A stretch of DNA of 64,000 nucleotides, taken from positions 1 through 64,000 of the forward strand of contig CAVZWL010000014.1 in assembly GCA_963778945.1 (NCBI GenBank), written 5' to 3'. The position numbers and the translations under genes are program-made. This document shows, piece by piece, positions 20,086 to 27,316 of the stretch. Numbering within the stretch: position 1 is the stretch's first letter; each line of letters starts with the position of its first letter. The DNA is from Fen-1254 sp963778945 (GTDB taxonomy: Bacteria; Bacteroidota; Ignavibacteria; UBA10030). The notes below the pieces were generated by a model. It searched no databases. It was not told the origin of the DNA and saw nothing but the letters and a program-made list of their open reading frames with translations.

Positions 20086-21037
20086 TTACTTTTCACCGCT
20101 TCTAAACTCTGCAAGAGTCTGCAGCAGCGTCGTTAAAACTTCGTCTCTCATTTGACCGGCAAGTCCCAACGCAATCTGTGCCTGTAATAATCCGTACATT
20201 TTGCTGGTATCGTAACGCTTCCCTTGAATTTCTAAAGCAAGGTATTTTTCTTTTTGCGCTAGTTTTTGCTGGACCGGCGTGAGGAGAATATTTTTCTCCG
20301 GATTTGACTTAATTTCTTCCGATAAGAGTTCGAACAGGGTTGGTTGGAAAACATACATTCCGAAAAAACATAAATAATAGCCGGCGCGTAAACCAGGCGT
20401 TTTTAACTCAAGTTCAGCCCTGCTCACCGATGGTTTTTCAATTATCGTTTCAATCTGATAGACTCCATTGTATGTCTTATAGTTTCTTCCGGTTAAAGTT
20501 CCATATTTGCTTATCTGATGTTCAATGGTCGGATTTACAGCGGCAACCGAACATTCTTCTTCTATTGCAAGGTCGATGATTTGCTTAGAACAGCGTTTAT
20601 TTGAAATGGAAGAAATGGACAGGTAATCTCCGTGGAGCAGTAAAAACGGTTCATTCTTGACGAAATCCTTTGCTTGATAAACGGCATGGCCATAACCTTG
20701 AGGTTCTTTTTGCACGACAAACGTCAGCCTGATCGAGTATGTTTTTAATATTTTCTGCCTGTGACGCCCCCCACAGACCTTGCTGATAAATTTTTAAAGA
20801 AGCATGAGAGAGCGTCTGAAAACTTTCCAGATATCGTTCTTCGTCTCCGGCGGCGCATACGATGCAAATTTCTTCTATTCCGCTCTGCAGCGCTTCTTCT
20901 GCAATAATCTGAATAAGCGGCTTATTGATGCCGTCCACGTCGATGACCGGCAGCATGGACTTTTGTACTGTTGTTGCGGCAGGGTACAGTCTTTCATTCC
21001 TGGCCGCTGCGGTGATAACTGCTTTTTGTATTTTCAT
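20086..21037 (-). CDS. GalU-like nucleotidyltransferase, divergent active loop (one frameshift)
   Basis: About 315 residues; the start is MKIQKAVITAAARNERLYPA at 21037 by comparison with GalU. The usual GLGTRFLPATKA loop is replaced by AAARNERLYPAATTVQKSML, keeping the Lys before the ML. The frame breaks near 20715-20735, and then KEPQGYGHAVYQAKDFVKNE and LLLHGDYLSIS follow, equivalent to GalU GLGHAI and the Asp-containing metal loop. Later YGTLTGRNYKTYNGVYQIET and IIEKPSVSRAE fit the sugar-binding part. It would make an NDP-sugar from a sugar 1-phosphate. It lies just upstream of the kinase fusion on the same strand, about 180 bases apart, so the two probably act together. Confidence 0.8.
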
Positions 21038-21111
21038 TTGAGTATAAAAATGATGTTCATAGTATCTGGTTGAGAATGATAATGAATATATAACATTTAT
21101 CATCAAATAGT

Positions 21112-21345
21112 AAGGGGTAGAAAGTGCTGATGTGCTGATGAGTGCTGCGGTTATTAATCGGGAATTGTTAATGGTAAATGGTGAATGGTGCTAACGTGCT
21201 GCGGTTAAATGCGGTAATTAGTAAACTGAGAACTGCAAACTGGTGGCCGCGACGACCCCTTGTAGCCGACGGCGGTGACGTCGGTAACTTCCGCGACGAC
21301 CCGTCGCGGCTACAAATGACCATTATGGCATCCTCGATATCAGCA
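21112..21345. repeat. REP-like palindromes, octamer and heptamer repeats
   Basis: Contains octamer-type GTGCTGAT/GTGCTGCG runs (21126-21150), RGTRAAT heptamers (21165-21240), and a GC-rich block 21245-21316 with the perfect hairpin CCGCGACG-ACC-CGTCGCGG (21291-21309) and an inner CCGAC...GTCGG stem. The outer edges are GTGGCCGCGACG and CGTCGCGGCTACA, so the whole block is a compound palindrome. Confidence 0.75.
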
Positions 21346-21433
21346 ACGTATCCTTTCTAAATTCTTATTAAAATCGTATATTTGTGAGAACAGTAAACGG
21401 CGTCGCCGCTGAAATGCAGGAAGGCGCAATAAT

Positions 21434-21727
21434 ATGATTCAAGATTATATCGATGAAATAAAACAGGTTGTTCTTAGCGAATTAGCTGAAGAACATGTCG
21501 CCATTGCACTTTTCGGTTCAGCTGCAACAGGAGCTTCCACATACGCTTCTGATGTTGATGTTGCAGTTATTCCTTATGGGACGTTGAATTGTGCTATACT
21601 TTCTCAATTAAGAGAAAGAGTGGAAGAACTCTCAGTGCCTTACGTGGTTGATATTGTCGATTTTTCAATGGTTTCGGATTTTTTTAAAAAGACTGCATTA
21701 ATCCACGCCGTATGGTGGAGGAAATAA
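21434..21727 (+). CDS. MNT-type minimal nucleotidyltransferase (antitoxin), second pair
   Basis: A 97-residue minimal nucleotidyltransferase. The signature is ALFGSAATGASTYASDVDVA, GS-x10-DxD with Gly28-Ser29 and Asp40/Asp42; the third acid is likely in VPYVVDIVDFSMV (about 72-84). Unlike the first pair at 15507, this one has the nucleotidyltransferase gene first. It follows a CTGAAATGCAGGAAGG segment that provides a ribosome binding site. It stands between two repeat-filled gaps, separated from the sugar genes. Confidence 0.9.
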   Translation: MIQDYIDEIKQVVLSELAEEHVAIALFGSAATGASTYASDVDVAVIPYGTLNCAILSQLRERVEELSVPYVVDIVDFSMVSDFFKKTALIHAVWWRK

Positions 21728-21729
21728 TT

Positions 21730-22113
21730 ATGGATCTGTTTTATCAAAAATATAACGATGCTTCACGAGCATTAAAGACATTTATAGAGATCTTGAAGGA
21801 AGAACATTCGCTCACAGTTCAAGATGCGGCTATTCAGCGTTTCGAGTATACGACCGAAGCGCTTTGGAAATGTCTCCAATCATATTTACTGGAATCTGAG
21901 GGAATTATAGCTGCCTCACCAAAATCATGCATGAGAGAAGCGAAGCGTCTCGGGTTGCTCAATGACGAAGAAACAGAACGAGCGTTAGAAATGATTGATG
22001 CTCGGAATTTGACTTCACACACGTATCACAAAGAAGTTGCTGACCGGCTTTATAAAAAACTCCCGGTTTTTGAAGAAGTTATGGTTAAAATAATCGAGAG
22101 AATAAAACCATAA
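21730..22113 (+). CDS. HEPN-domain toxin, second HEPN/MNT pair
   Basis: About 127 residues (start at ATG 21730, preceded by GGAGGAAA at 21717-21724 inside the upstream gene; an upstream ATG at 21712 would overlap the antitoxin by 16 bases). It belongs to the HI0074-like HEPN family: QRFEYTTEALWKCLQSYLLE core helix and the catalytic R-x4-H as RNLTSH. The 11-residue stretch around this motif (ARNLTSHTYH) is nearly the same as in the toxin at 15507, so the two pairs are homologous although their gene order is reversed. Confidence 0.9.
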   Translation: MDLFYQKYNDASRALKTFIEILKEEHSLTVQDAAIQRFEYTTEALWKCLQSYLLESEGIIAASPKSCMREAKRLGLLNDEETERALEMIDARNLTSHTYHKEVADRLYKKLPVFEEVMVKIIERIKP

Positions 22114-22319
22114 TTTTAGTAAATGGTGAACTGAGAATGGTGCTGAGGTGCTGCCATTAGGAAGTTGTTTGGTTCTTAGTTCGTAGTTCTTGGTTCTGAT
22201 GATAATTGGTTAGTCAGTTGATCGGTTCATCAGTTGTTTGATTTGCCGGTTCTTTGGTTTATCAGTTACGGTTTACAGTTCGCAGTCAGTTAACAGCTTA
22301 AAGTTTATCCGGAGAAAAA
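22114..22319. repeat. Heptamer and mixed short tandem repeats
   Basis: Runs of RGTRAAY (22117-22140), GTGCTGCC octamer, RGTTCKT heptamers (22167-22200), and a GTTAGTCAGTTGATCGGTTC type of degenerate repeat to about 22290. The sequence GGAGAAAA just before the gmd start is a usable ribosome binding site. Confidence 0.75.
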
Positions 22320-23363
22320 ATGAAAAAAGCGCTTATCTCAGGCATCACAGGCCAGGACGGCTCATATCTTACTGAAATTTTACTGGAAAAAGGATATGAA
22401 GTTCATGGCATTATTCGGCGAAGCAGCTCTTTTAATACCGCTCGAATCGATCACATTTTTAATGACCCAAAACTTCATGACAATCGATTTTTTCTCCACT
22501 ACGGCGATGTGACCGATGCAAGCAATATCAACCGGCTCCTTGAAAAAATAGAACCCGATGAGATATATAATCTTGCAGCACAGAGTCATGTCAAGGTCTC
22601 ATTCGAGGTGCCTGAATATACCGCACAGGTCGATGGTGTCGGAACGCTGCGATTTATCGATGCAATCAGGGAGACAGGGCTTAAAACCAAATTTTATCAG
22701 GCATCTACAAGCGAACTGTTTGGAAAAGCACAGGAAATTCCGCAAAGTGAAAAAACTCCTTTCTATCCGCGAAGTCCTTACGGCGTCGCAAAATTATACG
22801 GATATTGGATTATCATCAATTACCGTGAAGCATACGGAATCTATGCCTGCAATGGAATACTTTTTAATCATGAATCCCCAAGGCGCGGTGAAACTTTTGT
22901 CACGCGAAAAATTACAATAGCTGCCGCAAAGATCAAATTAGGATTGGAACAGCAGTTAACATTCGGGAACCTGCATTCGAAACGGGACTGGGGATATGCA
23001 CCGGAATTTTGCGAAGGAATGTGGAGAATGCTGCAGCAAGAGCAGCCGGATGACTTTGTTCTAGCGACAGGGGAAACTCATACGGTAAAAGAATTCGTTG
23101 AAGAAGTGTTTTCTCAGCTTGATTTTCGTCTGCAGTGGGAGGGATCCGGAGAACAATGAAAAAGGAATTGATTCGTGAAGACAGGGAAGATTCTTGTTGC
23201 AGTAGATCCCCGATATTATCGTCCGACCGAAGTCGACCTTCTGATCGGCAATCCGCAAAAAGCAAAAGATAAATTGGGCTGGGTGCCAAAAACAACATTT
23301 AAAGAACTTGCGCGGCTTATGGCGAAGGCGGATCTGGAAAAGATTAAAAAAAGAGGGTATTAG
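22320..23363 (+). CDS. gmd: GDP-mannose 4,6-dehydratase (frameshift near the C-terminus)
   Basis: About 347 residues. Converts GDP-D-mannose to GDP-4-keto-6-deoxy-D-mannose, the first step to GDP-L-fucose. NAD-binding loop GITGQDGSYLTEILLEKGYE at the N-terminus, HGIIRRSSSFNTARIDHIF, catalytic TSELFGK (Ser/Thr-Glu) and YGVAK (Tyr-x3-Lys), and RRGETFVTRKIT. The frame breaks at about 23155-23180 and resumes as KTGKILVAVDPRYYRPTEVD to the TAG at 23363. The family has this PRYFRPTEVD block, so one gene is certain. Its partner fcl starts at 23911; a four-helix-bundle ORF lies between them. Confidence 0.93.
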
Positions 23364-23470
23364 TTCGTAGTTCTTGGTTCGTAGTTCTGTGGTTCGTGTC
23401 CAACAATATAAATCCCGCTAACGCGTGATAAGATTATTAGACCTCAGACTGCCGGTCGTCGTTACGAAGA
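23364..23470. repeat. Heptamer array and CGCTAACGCG-type element
   Basis: RGTTCKT heptamers 23362-23398 are followed at 23408-23455 by an element with the core CCCGCTAACGCGTGATAAG, then TTATTAGACCTCAG. Copies of this second element recur at 24844 (inverted), 34527, 44093 and 56462. Confidence 0.75.
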
Positions 23471-23507
23471 AAGAACAAATAACATTATCCATTTAGAAGG
23501 GGGAAAT

Positions 23508-23885
23508 ATGATAATTAGAAAATTTGAAGACATTGAGTCTTGGAAAAGAGCAAGAGATCTTACAAAAGCAATTTATGATCTGACGCGAAAGAATGATTTT
23601 ACAAGAGATTATGGTCTAAAAGATCAAATCCAACGGGCGTCTGTATCAATAATGGCAAATATTGCAGAAGGTTTTGATGGCGGATCAAAAAAAAGTTTTG
23701 TCATTTTTCTGCAGTACGCATATCGTTCGGCTACGGAAGTCCATTCTTTGATTTACGTAGCTTTAGATTGTGCATACATTGACATGAGTGATTTTGAGAA
23801 TATTTCGGATAAAACGACAGAAATTAAAAGGCTTATCGGGGGTTTCATACAATATCTAAAAAGCGATAAATTAACTAAGCACTAA
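23508..23885 (+). CDS. Four-helix-bundle protein (23S rRNA intervening-sequence-like)
   Basis: A 125-residue protein of the four helix bundle / S23 family (TIGR02436 type). Diagnostic segments are FEDIESWKRARDLTKAIYDL at the N-terminus, DYGLKDQIQRASVSIMANIA and EGFDGGSKKSFVIFLQYAYR, SATEVHSLIYVALDC. Members were first found inside 23S rRNA intervening sequences and also occur as isolated chromosomal genes; their function is unknown. AAGGGGGAAA lies before the ATG. It sits alone between gmd and fcl, framed by repeats, and its stop codon is followed at once by an AAGCACT heptamer array. Confidence 0.85.
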   Translation: MIIRKFEDIESWKRARDLTKAIYDLTRKNDFTRDYGLKDQIQRASVSIMANIAEGFDGGSKKSFVIFLQYAYRSATEVHSLIYVALDCAYIDMSDFENISDKTTEIKRLIGGFIQYLKSDKLTKH

Positions 23886-23910
23886 GCACGACGCACTAAG
23901 AACTATTCGT

Positions 23911-24855
23911 ATGGAATAAAATGATAAAATATACATCGCCGGCCATACGGGTCTTGTAGGTTCGGCGATAACCCGGAACTTGCTGTCGCAGGGTTATAAC
24001 AATCTTACGTATCGCGATATAAGCGAGCTGGATCTGACGCGGCAGGATGCCGTTGAGAAATTCTTTGAATCGGAAAAACCGAATCATGTTTTTCTTGCGG
24101 CTGCAAAGGTGGGGGGAATTCATGCTAACAATACGCAGCCGGCGGATTTTATCTATATAAATCTGCAGATTCAAAATAATATTATTCATAACGCATATAA
24201 GGCCGGCGTGAAGAAATTATGTTTCCTCGGCAGTTCATGCATCTATCCCAGACTTTCACCGCAGCCGCTGAAGGAAGATTACTTGCTTGACGGCAAACTC
24301 GAGCCCACAAACGAGCCGTATGCTATTGCAAAGATAGCCGGAATTAAAATGTGTCAGTCGTACAACCGGCAGTACGGTACGCGCTATATTTCAGTCATGC
24401 CTACGAATCTCTTCGGAATAAACGATAATTTCGATCTGCAGACTTCGCATGTATTGCCGGCATTGATGAGAAAATTCATAGAAGCAAAAATATCGGGAGC
24501 TCCGTCGGTGACAGTATGGGGAACCGGAACACCGCGCCGAGAATTTTTATTTGTGGACGATATGGCGGATGCATGTATCTTTCTGATGAATCATTACAGC
24601 GGTAATGAGTTTGTCAATATTGGAATCGGAAAAGATGTGACCATTCTGGATGCGGCCACAATTATCAAGGAAGAGGTCGGGTTTAAAGGTTCACTCGAAT
24701 TCGATACATCCAAACCCGACGGTACTCCACAAAAACTTCTCGATGTATCTAAATTGAACTCTCTGGGCTGGAAAGCAAAAACATCTTTTAGAGAAGGAAT
24801 TAAAAAGACGATAGAATGGTATGGCCGGAGGCCTGAAAATGTTATGACGCGTTAG
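23911..24855 (+). CDS. fcl: GDP-L-fucose synthase
   Basis: About 313 residues. Epimerises and reduces GDP-4-keto-6-deoxymannose to GDP-L-fucose. NAD(P)-binding IYIAGHTGLVGSAITRNL, AAAKVGGIHANNTQPADFIY, GSSCIYPRLSPQPLKEDYLL, YAIAK (catalytic Tyr-x3-Lys) and FLFVDDMADACIFLM. The N-terminus needs correction: ATG at 23911 is followed two codons later by TAA, then AATGATAAAATATAC in the correct frame, so an extra T or missing base lies near 23917. The stop TAG at 24853-24855 falls inside an inverted CGCTAACGCG-type element, so the repeat has supplied the end of the gene. Confidence 0.92.
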
Positions 24856-25133
24856 CGTCATTCAAATTTGAGATAGGTAAGTGAAAATAATTCGTTCGTA
24901 GTTCTTGGTGCGTAGTTCGTAGTTAGATCATGTTTAAAAGTGACGCAGTTGAAAATTATAACAAGGAGATCTGAACTTAGCACCAGGAATTTCGGCTGTC
25001 AGCTCAAAAAATTATTTCTGAAGCGAAGTGAGCAGTTATCTACTATTACGATATATGAGCAATATCCAATTTTAAAACAATGGAACAAGTATAATGAAAC
25101 TAAGAACAACGAACTAAGAACTAAGGAACTAAA
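24837..25133. repeat. CGCTAACGCG-type element and heptamer arrays
   Basis: The inverted CGCTAACGCG element covers about 24844-24872 (GACGCGTTAGCGTCATTCAA). Heptamer arrays lie at 24892-24925 (RGTTCKT) and 25092-25133 (AAGAACY/ACGAACT, the reverse sense), the last running straight into the TTG start of the next gene. 24940-25080 shows no gene. Confidence 0.7.
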
Positions 25134-26069
25134 TTGAAATCTATCGTAACAGGCGGTGCAGGATTTTTAGGATCGCATTTATGCGATCGGCTTCTTCAAG
25201 AAGGGCACGAGGTGGTGTGCATCGACAATCTTCTAACAGGAGATACGGCCAATATAGCACATCTTGCCGGAAATAAGAATTTTAAATTCATTTATCACGA
25301 TGTGACCAACTATATCTTTATAGACGGAGCCGTCGATTTTATTTATCATTTCGCTTCGCCCGCAAGTCCTATCGATTACCTCAAAGTTCCGATTCAAACT
25401 TTGAAGGTCGGCTCACTTGGGACTCATAAAGCGCTCGGTCTTGCAAAAGCAAAAAAAGCGCGTTTTTTTCTTGCTTCGACGTCGGAAACATACGGAGACC
25501 CCCTTGTTCATCCGCAGACAGAAGAATATTGGGGAAATGTCAACCCTGTGGGCCCGCGGGGAGTCTATGATGAGGCAAAACGTTTTGCAGAAGCAATGAC
25601 AATGGCATATCATCGCTATCACGGCCTGGATACACGTATTATACGAATATTCAATACATACGGCGAGCGCATGCGCATACGCGATGGAAGAGCGATCCCC
25701 GCCTTTTTATCGCAGGCCTTACTGAACGAAGATGTAACAGTTTTCGGGGACGGAAAACAAACCCGAAGCGTCTGCTATGTTTCGGATTTGATCGACGGTA
25801 TCTATAAATTGATGATGTCCGGCTATTCTATGCCTATGAACATCGGAAATCCGGATGAAGTTACAATCCTGCAGCTCGCGCAGGAAATTATCGAGCTGAC
25901 AAAAAGTAAGAGCAAAATTGTTTTTAAAGATTTACCTCAGGACGATCCGCAGGTTCGCCAGCCGGACATTACAAAGGCAAAAAGTATTTTGCACTGGGAA
26001 CCAAAAGTCAATCGGCTCGAGGGACTTAAAAAAACGGTGGAGTATTTTAAAGAGAAAGTTTTTGATTAG
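25134..26069 (+). CDS. UDP-glucuronate decarboxylase (UDP-xylose synthase type)
   Basis: A 311-residue short-chain dehydrogenase that makes UDP-xylose from UDP-glucuronate. N-terminal VTGGAGFLGSHLCDRLLQEG, then IDNLLTGDTANIAHL, FIYHFASPASPIDYLKVPIQ (the family's HLASPASP block), STSETYGDPLVHPQTEEYWG, YDEAKRFAEAM with Tyr-x3-Lys, and RIFNTYGERMRIRDGRAIP. Length and motifs are complete. The start is TTG at 25134, exactly where a heptamer array ends (ACTAAATTG); there is no ribosome binding site of Shine-Dalgarno type. A pentose donor here suggests xylose or a derivative in the surface glycan. Confidence 0.92.
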   Translation: MKSIVTGGAGFLGSHLCDRLLQEGHEVVCIDNLLTGDTANIAHLAGNKNFKFIYHDVTNYIFIDGAVDFIYHFASPASPIDYLKVPIQTLKVGSLGTHKALGLAKAKKARFFLASTSETYGDPLVHPQTEEYWGNVNPVGPRGVYDEAKRFAEAMTMAYHRYHGLDTRIIRIFNTYGERMRIRDGRAIPAFLSQALLNEDVTVFGDGKQTRSVCYVSDLIDGIYKLMMSGYSMPMNIGNPDEVTILQLAQEIIELTKSKSKIVFKDLPQDDPQVRQPDITKAKSILHWEPKVNRLEGLKKTVEYFKEKVFD

Positions 26070-26197
26070 TTCGTAGTGCTTAGTTCGTAGTGCGTAGTTG
26101 ACTATTAACGGTAGGACGTTGAACTAAGAACCAAGAACTAAGAACCAAGAACTAAGAACCAAGAACTAAGAACCAAGAACTAAGAACTACGAACTTA
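26067..26197. repeat. Two facing heptamer arrays (long inverted repeat)
   Basis: The left arm (26067-26098) has about 5 units in the RGTTCKT/RGTGCKT sense. The right arm (26120-26196) has about 11 units in the reverse sense, mostly alternating AAGAACT and AAGAACC so that a 14-bp unit repeats four times. The outermost parts are complementary (AGTTCGTAGT at 26068 with ACTACGAACT near 26186). The array ends a few bases before the ATG of the next gene. Confidence 0.88.
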
Positions 26198-26201
26198 AAA
26201 A

Positions 26202-26933
26202 ATGACCTTCTCCGTTATCATCCCCACCTATCAAGAGGAACGGCATATCGCAGCATGTCTGGAATCCATCCGGAATCAAATCCTCGACAATGATGAACTT
26301 GAAATTATCGTTTCGGATGCGCACTCAACAGATATGACATGCTCGATTGCACGGCGATATACGGAAAAAATTGAAGTATCAGAAAAAAGAGGCATTGCAA
26401 TCGGCAGGAACTTAGGAGCTGCTAAGGCAAAAAATGAGATTCTCGTTTTCGTCGATGCCGATGCAGTTCTTGATCCCTCCTTTTTATCGGAATGCAGGAA
26501 AACATTCGCAGATCATTCAATTGTCGGCTTGACCGGTATTGCTTACCCTCTCGATGGTTCAGTTATGCCTCGTTTAGTTTACTATGGGACATATCTTCTG
26601 GTTCGATTCTTTTCTTTTTTCGGATTAAAACTGTTCCCTGGAATATGTACGGCGTATAGGACGGAATCGTTTCGAAAAGCCGGCGGATTTCGCGAGGACC
26701 TTGGCGTTGTCGAAGACCTCGATTTGAGCAGGCGGATTTCGCGGACAGGCAAATGTCTGGTGCAGAAGAAAGCAAGAGCCGGTGTTTCAACGCGCCGCCT
26801 TAAGACTCATCTTTTATCGACCGTTCTTTTTCATATCTGGAATGATATACGATACCTCCTGACCGGCCGCGCAGCACGAGCATACCCAAAAACCGAGGAG
26901 ATGAAAACTTGGAAAGATATGTGGAAACAATAA
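26202..26933 (+). CDS. GT2-family glycosyltransferase
   Basis: A 243-residue GT-A glycosyltransferase. FSVIIPTYQEERHIAACLES at the N-terminus, ELEIIVSDAHSTDMTCSIAR with the first Asp, and EILVFVDADAVLDPSFLSEC holding the DxD metal site. Two hydrophobic segments around residues 124-150 suggest membrane association. Later FREDLGVVEDLDLSRRI supplies the usual acidic catalytic motif. The start ATG comes 5 bases after the right heptamer arm. It probably transfers one sugar of the surface glycan built from the UDP-xylose and GDP-fucose made by its neighbours (inference). Confidence 0.9.
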   Translation: MTFSVIIPTYQEERHIAACLESIRNQILDNDELEIIVSDAHSTDMTCSIARRYTEKIEVSEKRGIAIGRNLGAAKAKNEILVFVDADAVLDPSFLSECRKTFADHSIVGLTGIAYPLDGSVMPRLVYYGTYLLVRFFSFFGLKLFPGICTAYRTESFRKAGGFREDLGVVEDLDLSRRISRTGKCLVQKKARAGVSTRRLKTHLLSTVLFHIWNDIRYLLTGRAARAYPKTEEMKTWKDMWKQ

Positions 26934-27316
26934 AGTGCTGCAGTCAGGAAATAAAGAAGTCTGTTGGTTCGTCGTTCTTAGTTAAGATCCAATCACGAAC
27001 TTGCAATCAGTTCTTAGTGCTTGGTTCGTAGTGCTGAAGTTTAATACACCACGAACTACGAACTAAAAACTAAGAACTTGTTACAGTTTATAGTTTTCAG
27101 TTCTTTGCTTTTTGTTTCGCTGGATTGTGGTTATATTGTAAATGATGATTTTAATGTATTTTATGGTGACGACTGCTGTAGCAGACACCGCCCTCCTGCG
27201 GTGGCTAAGCTGGTGTTGGAATTAAACGCGGCTACAGTCATTGATATAAGATATCTTTCAACGGCAGCACTGCAGCACATGAGACTAAAAACGGTGCACT
27301 CTATATAAGGTTCCTC
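26934..27316. repeat. Heptamer arrays and a REP-like block
   Basis: Heptamer runs at 26960-26985, 27010-27035 and the reverse sense 27045-27078. At 27170-27236 a GC-rich block (CACCGCCCTCCTGCGGTGG and ending ACGCGGCTACAG) is the reverse complement of the block near 16502-16548 with changes. No protein signal; the open frame from 27078 is made of repeat sequence. Confidence 0.75.

Noticed and set aside
24940..25137. 65-codon ORF upstream of the UDP-glucuronate decarboxylase gene
   Set aside because: Its C-terminal part is translated heptamer repeat (NNELRTKEL), and it has no recognisable domain.
27078..27308. 76-codon ORF before the Wzi gene
   Set aside because: It consists largely of the REP-like block and octamer repeat.
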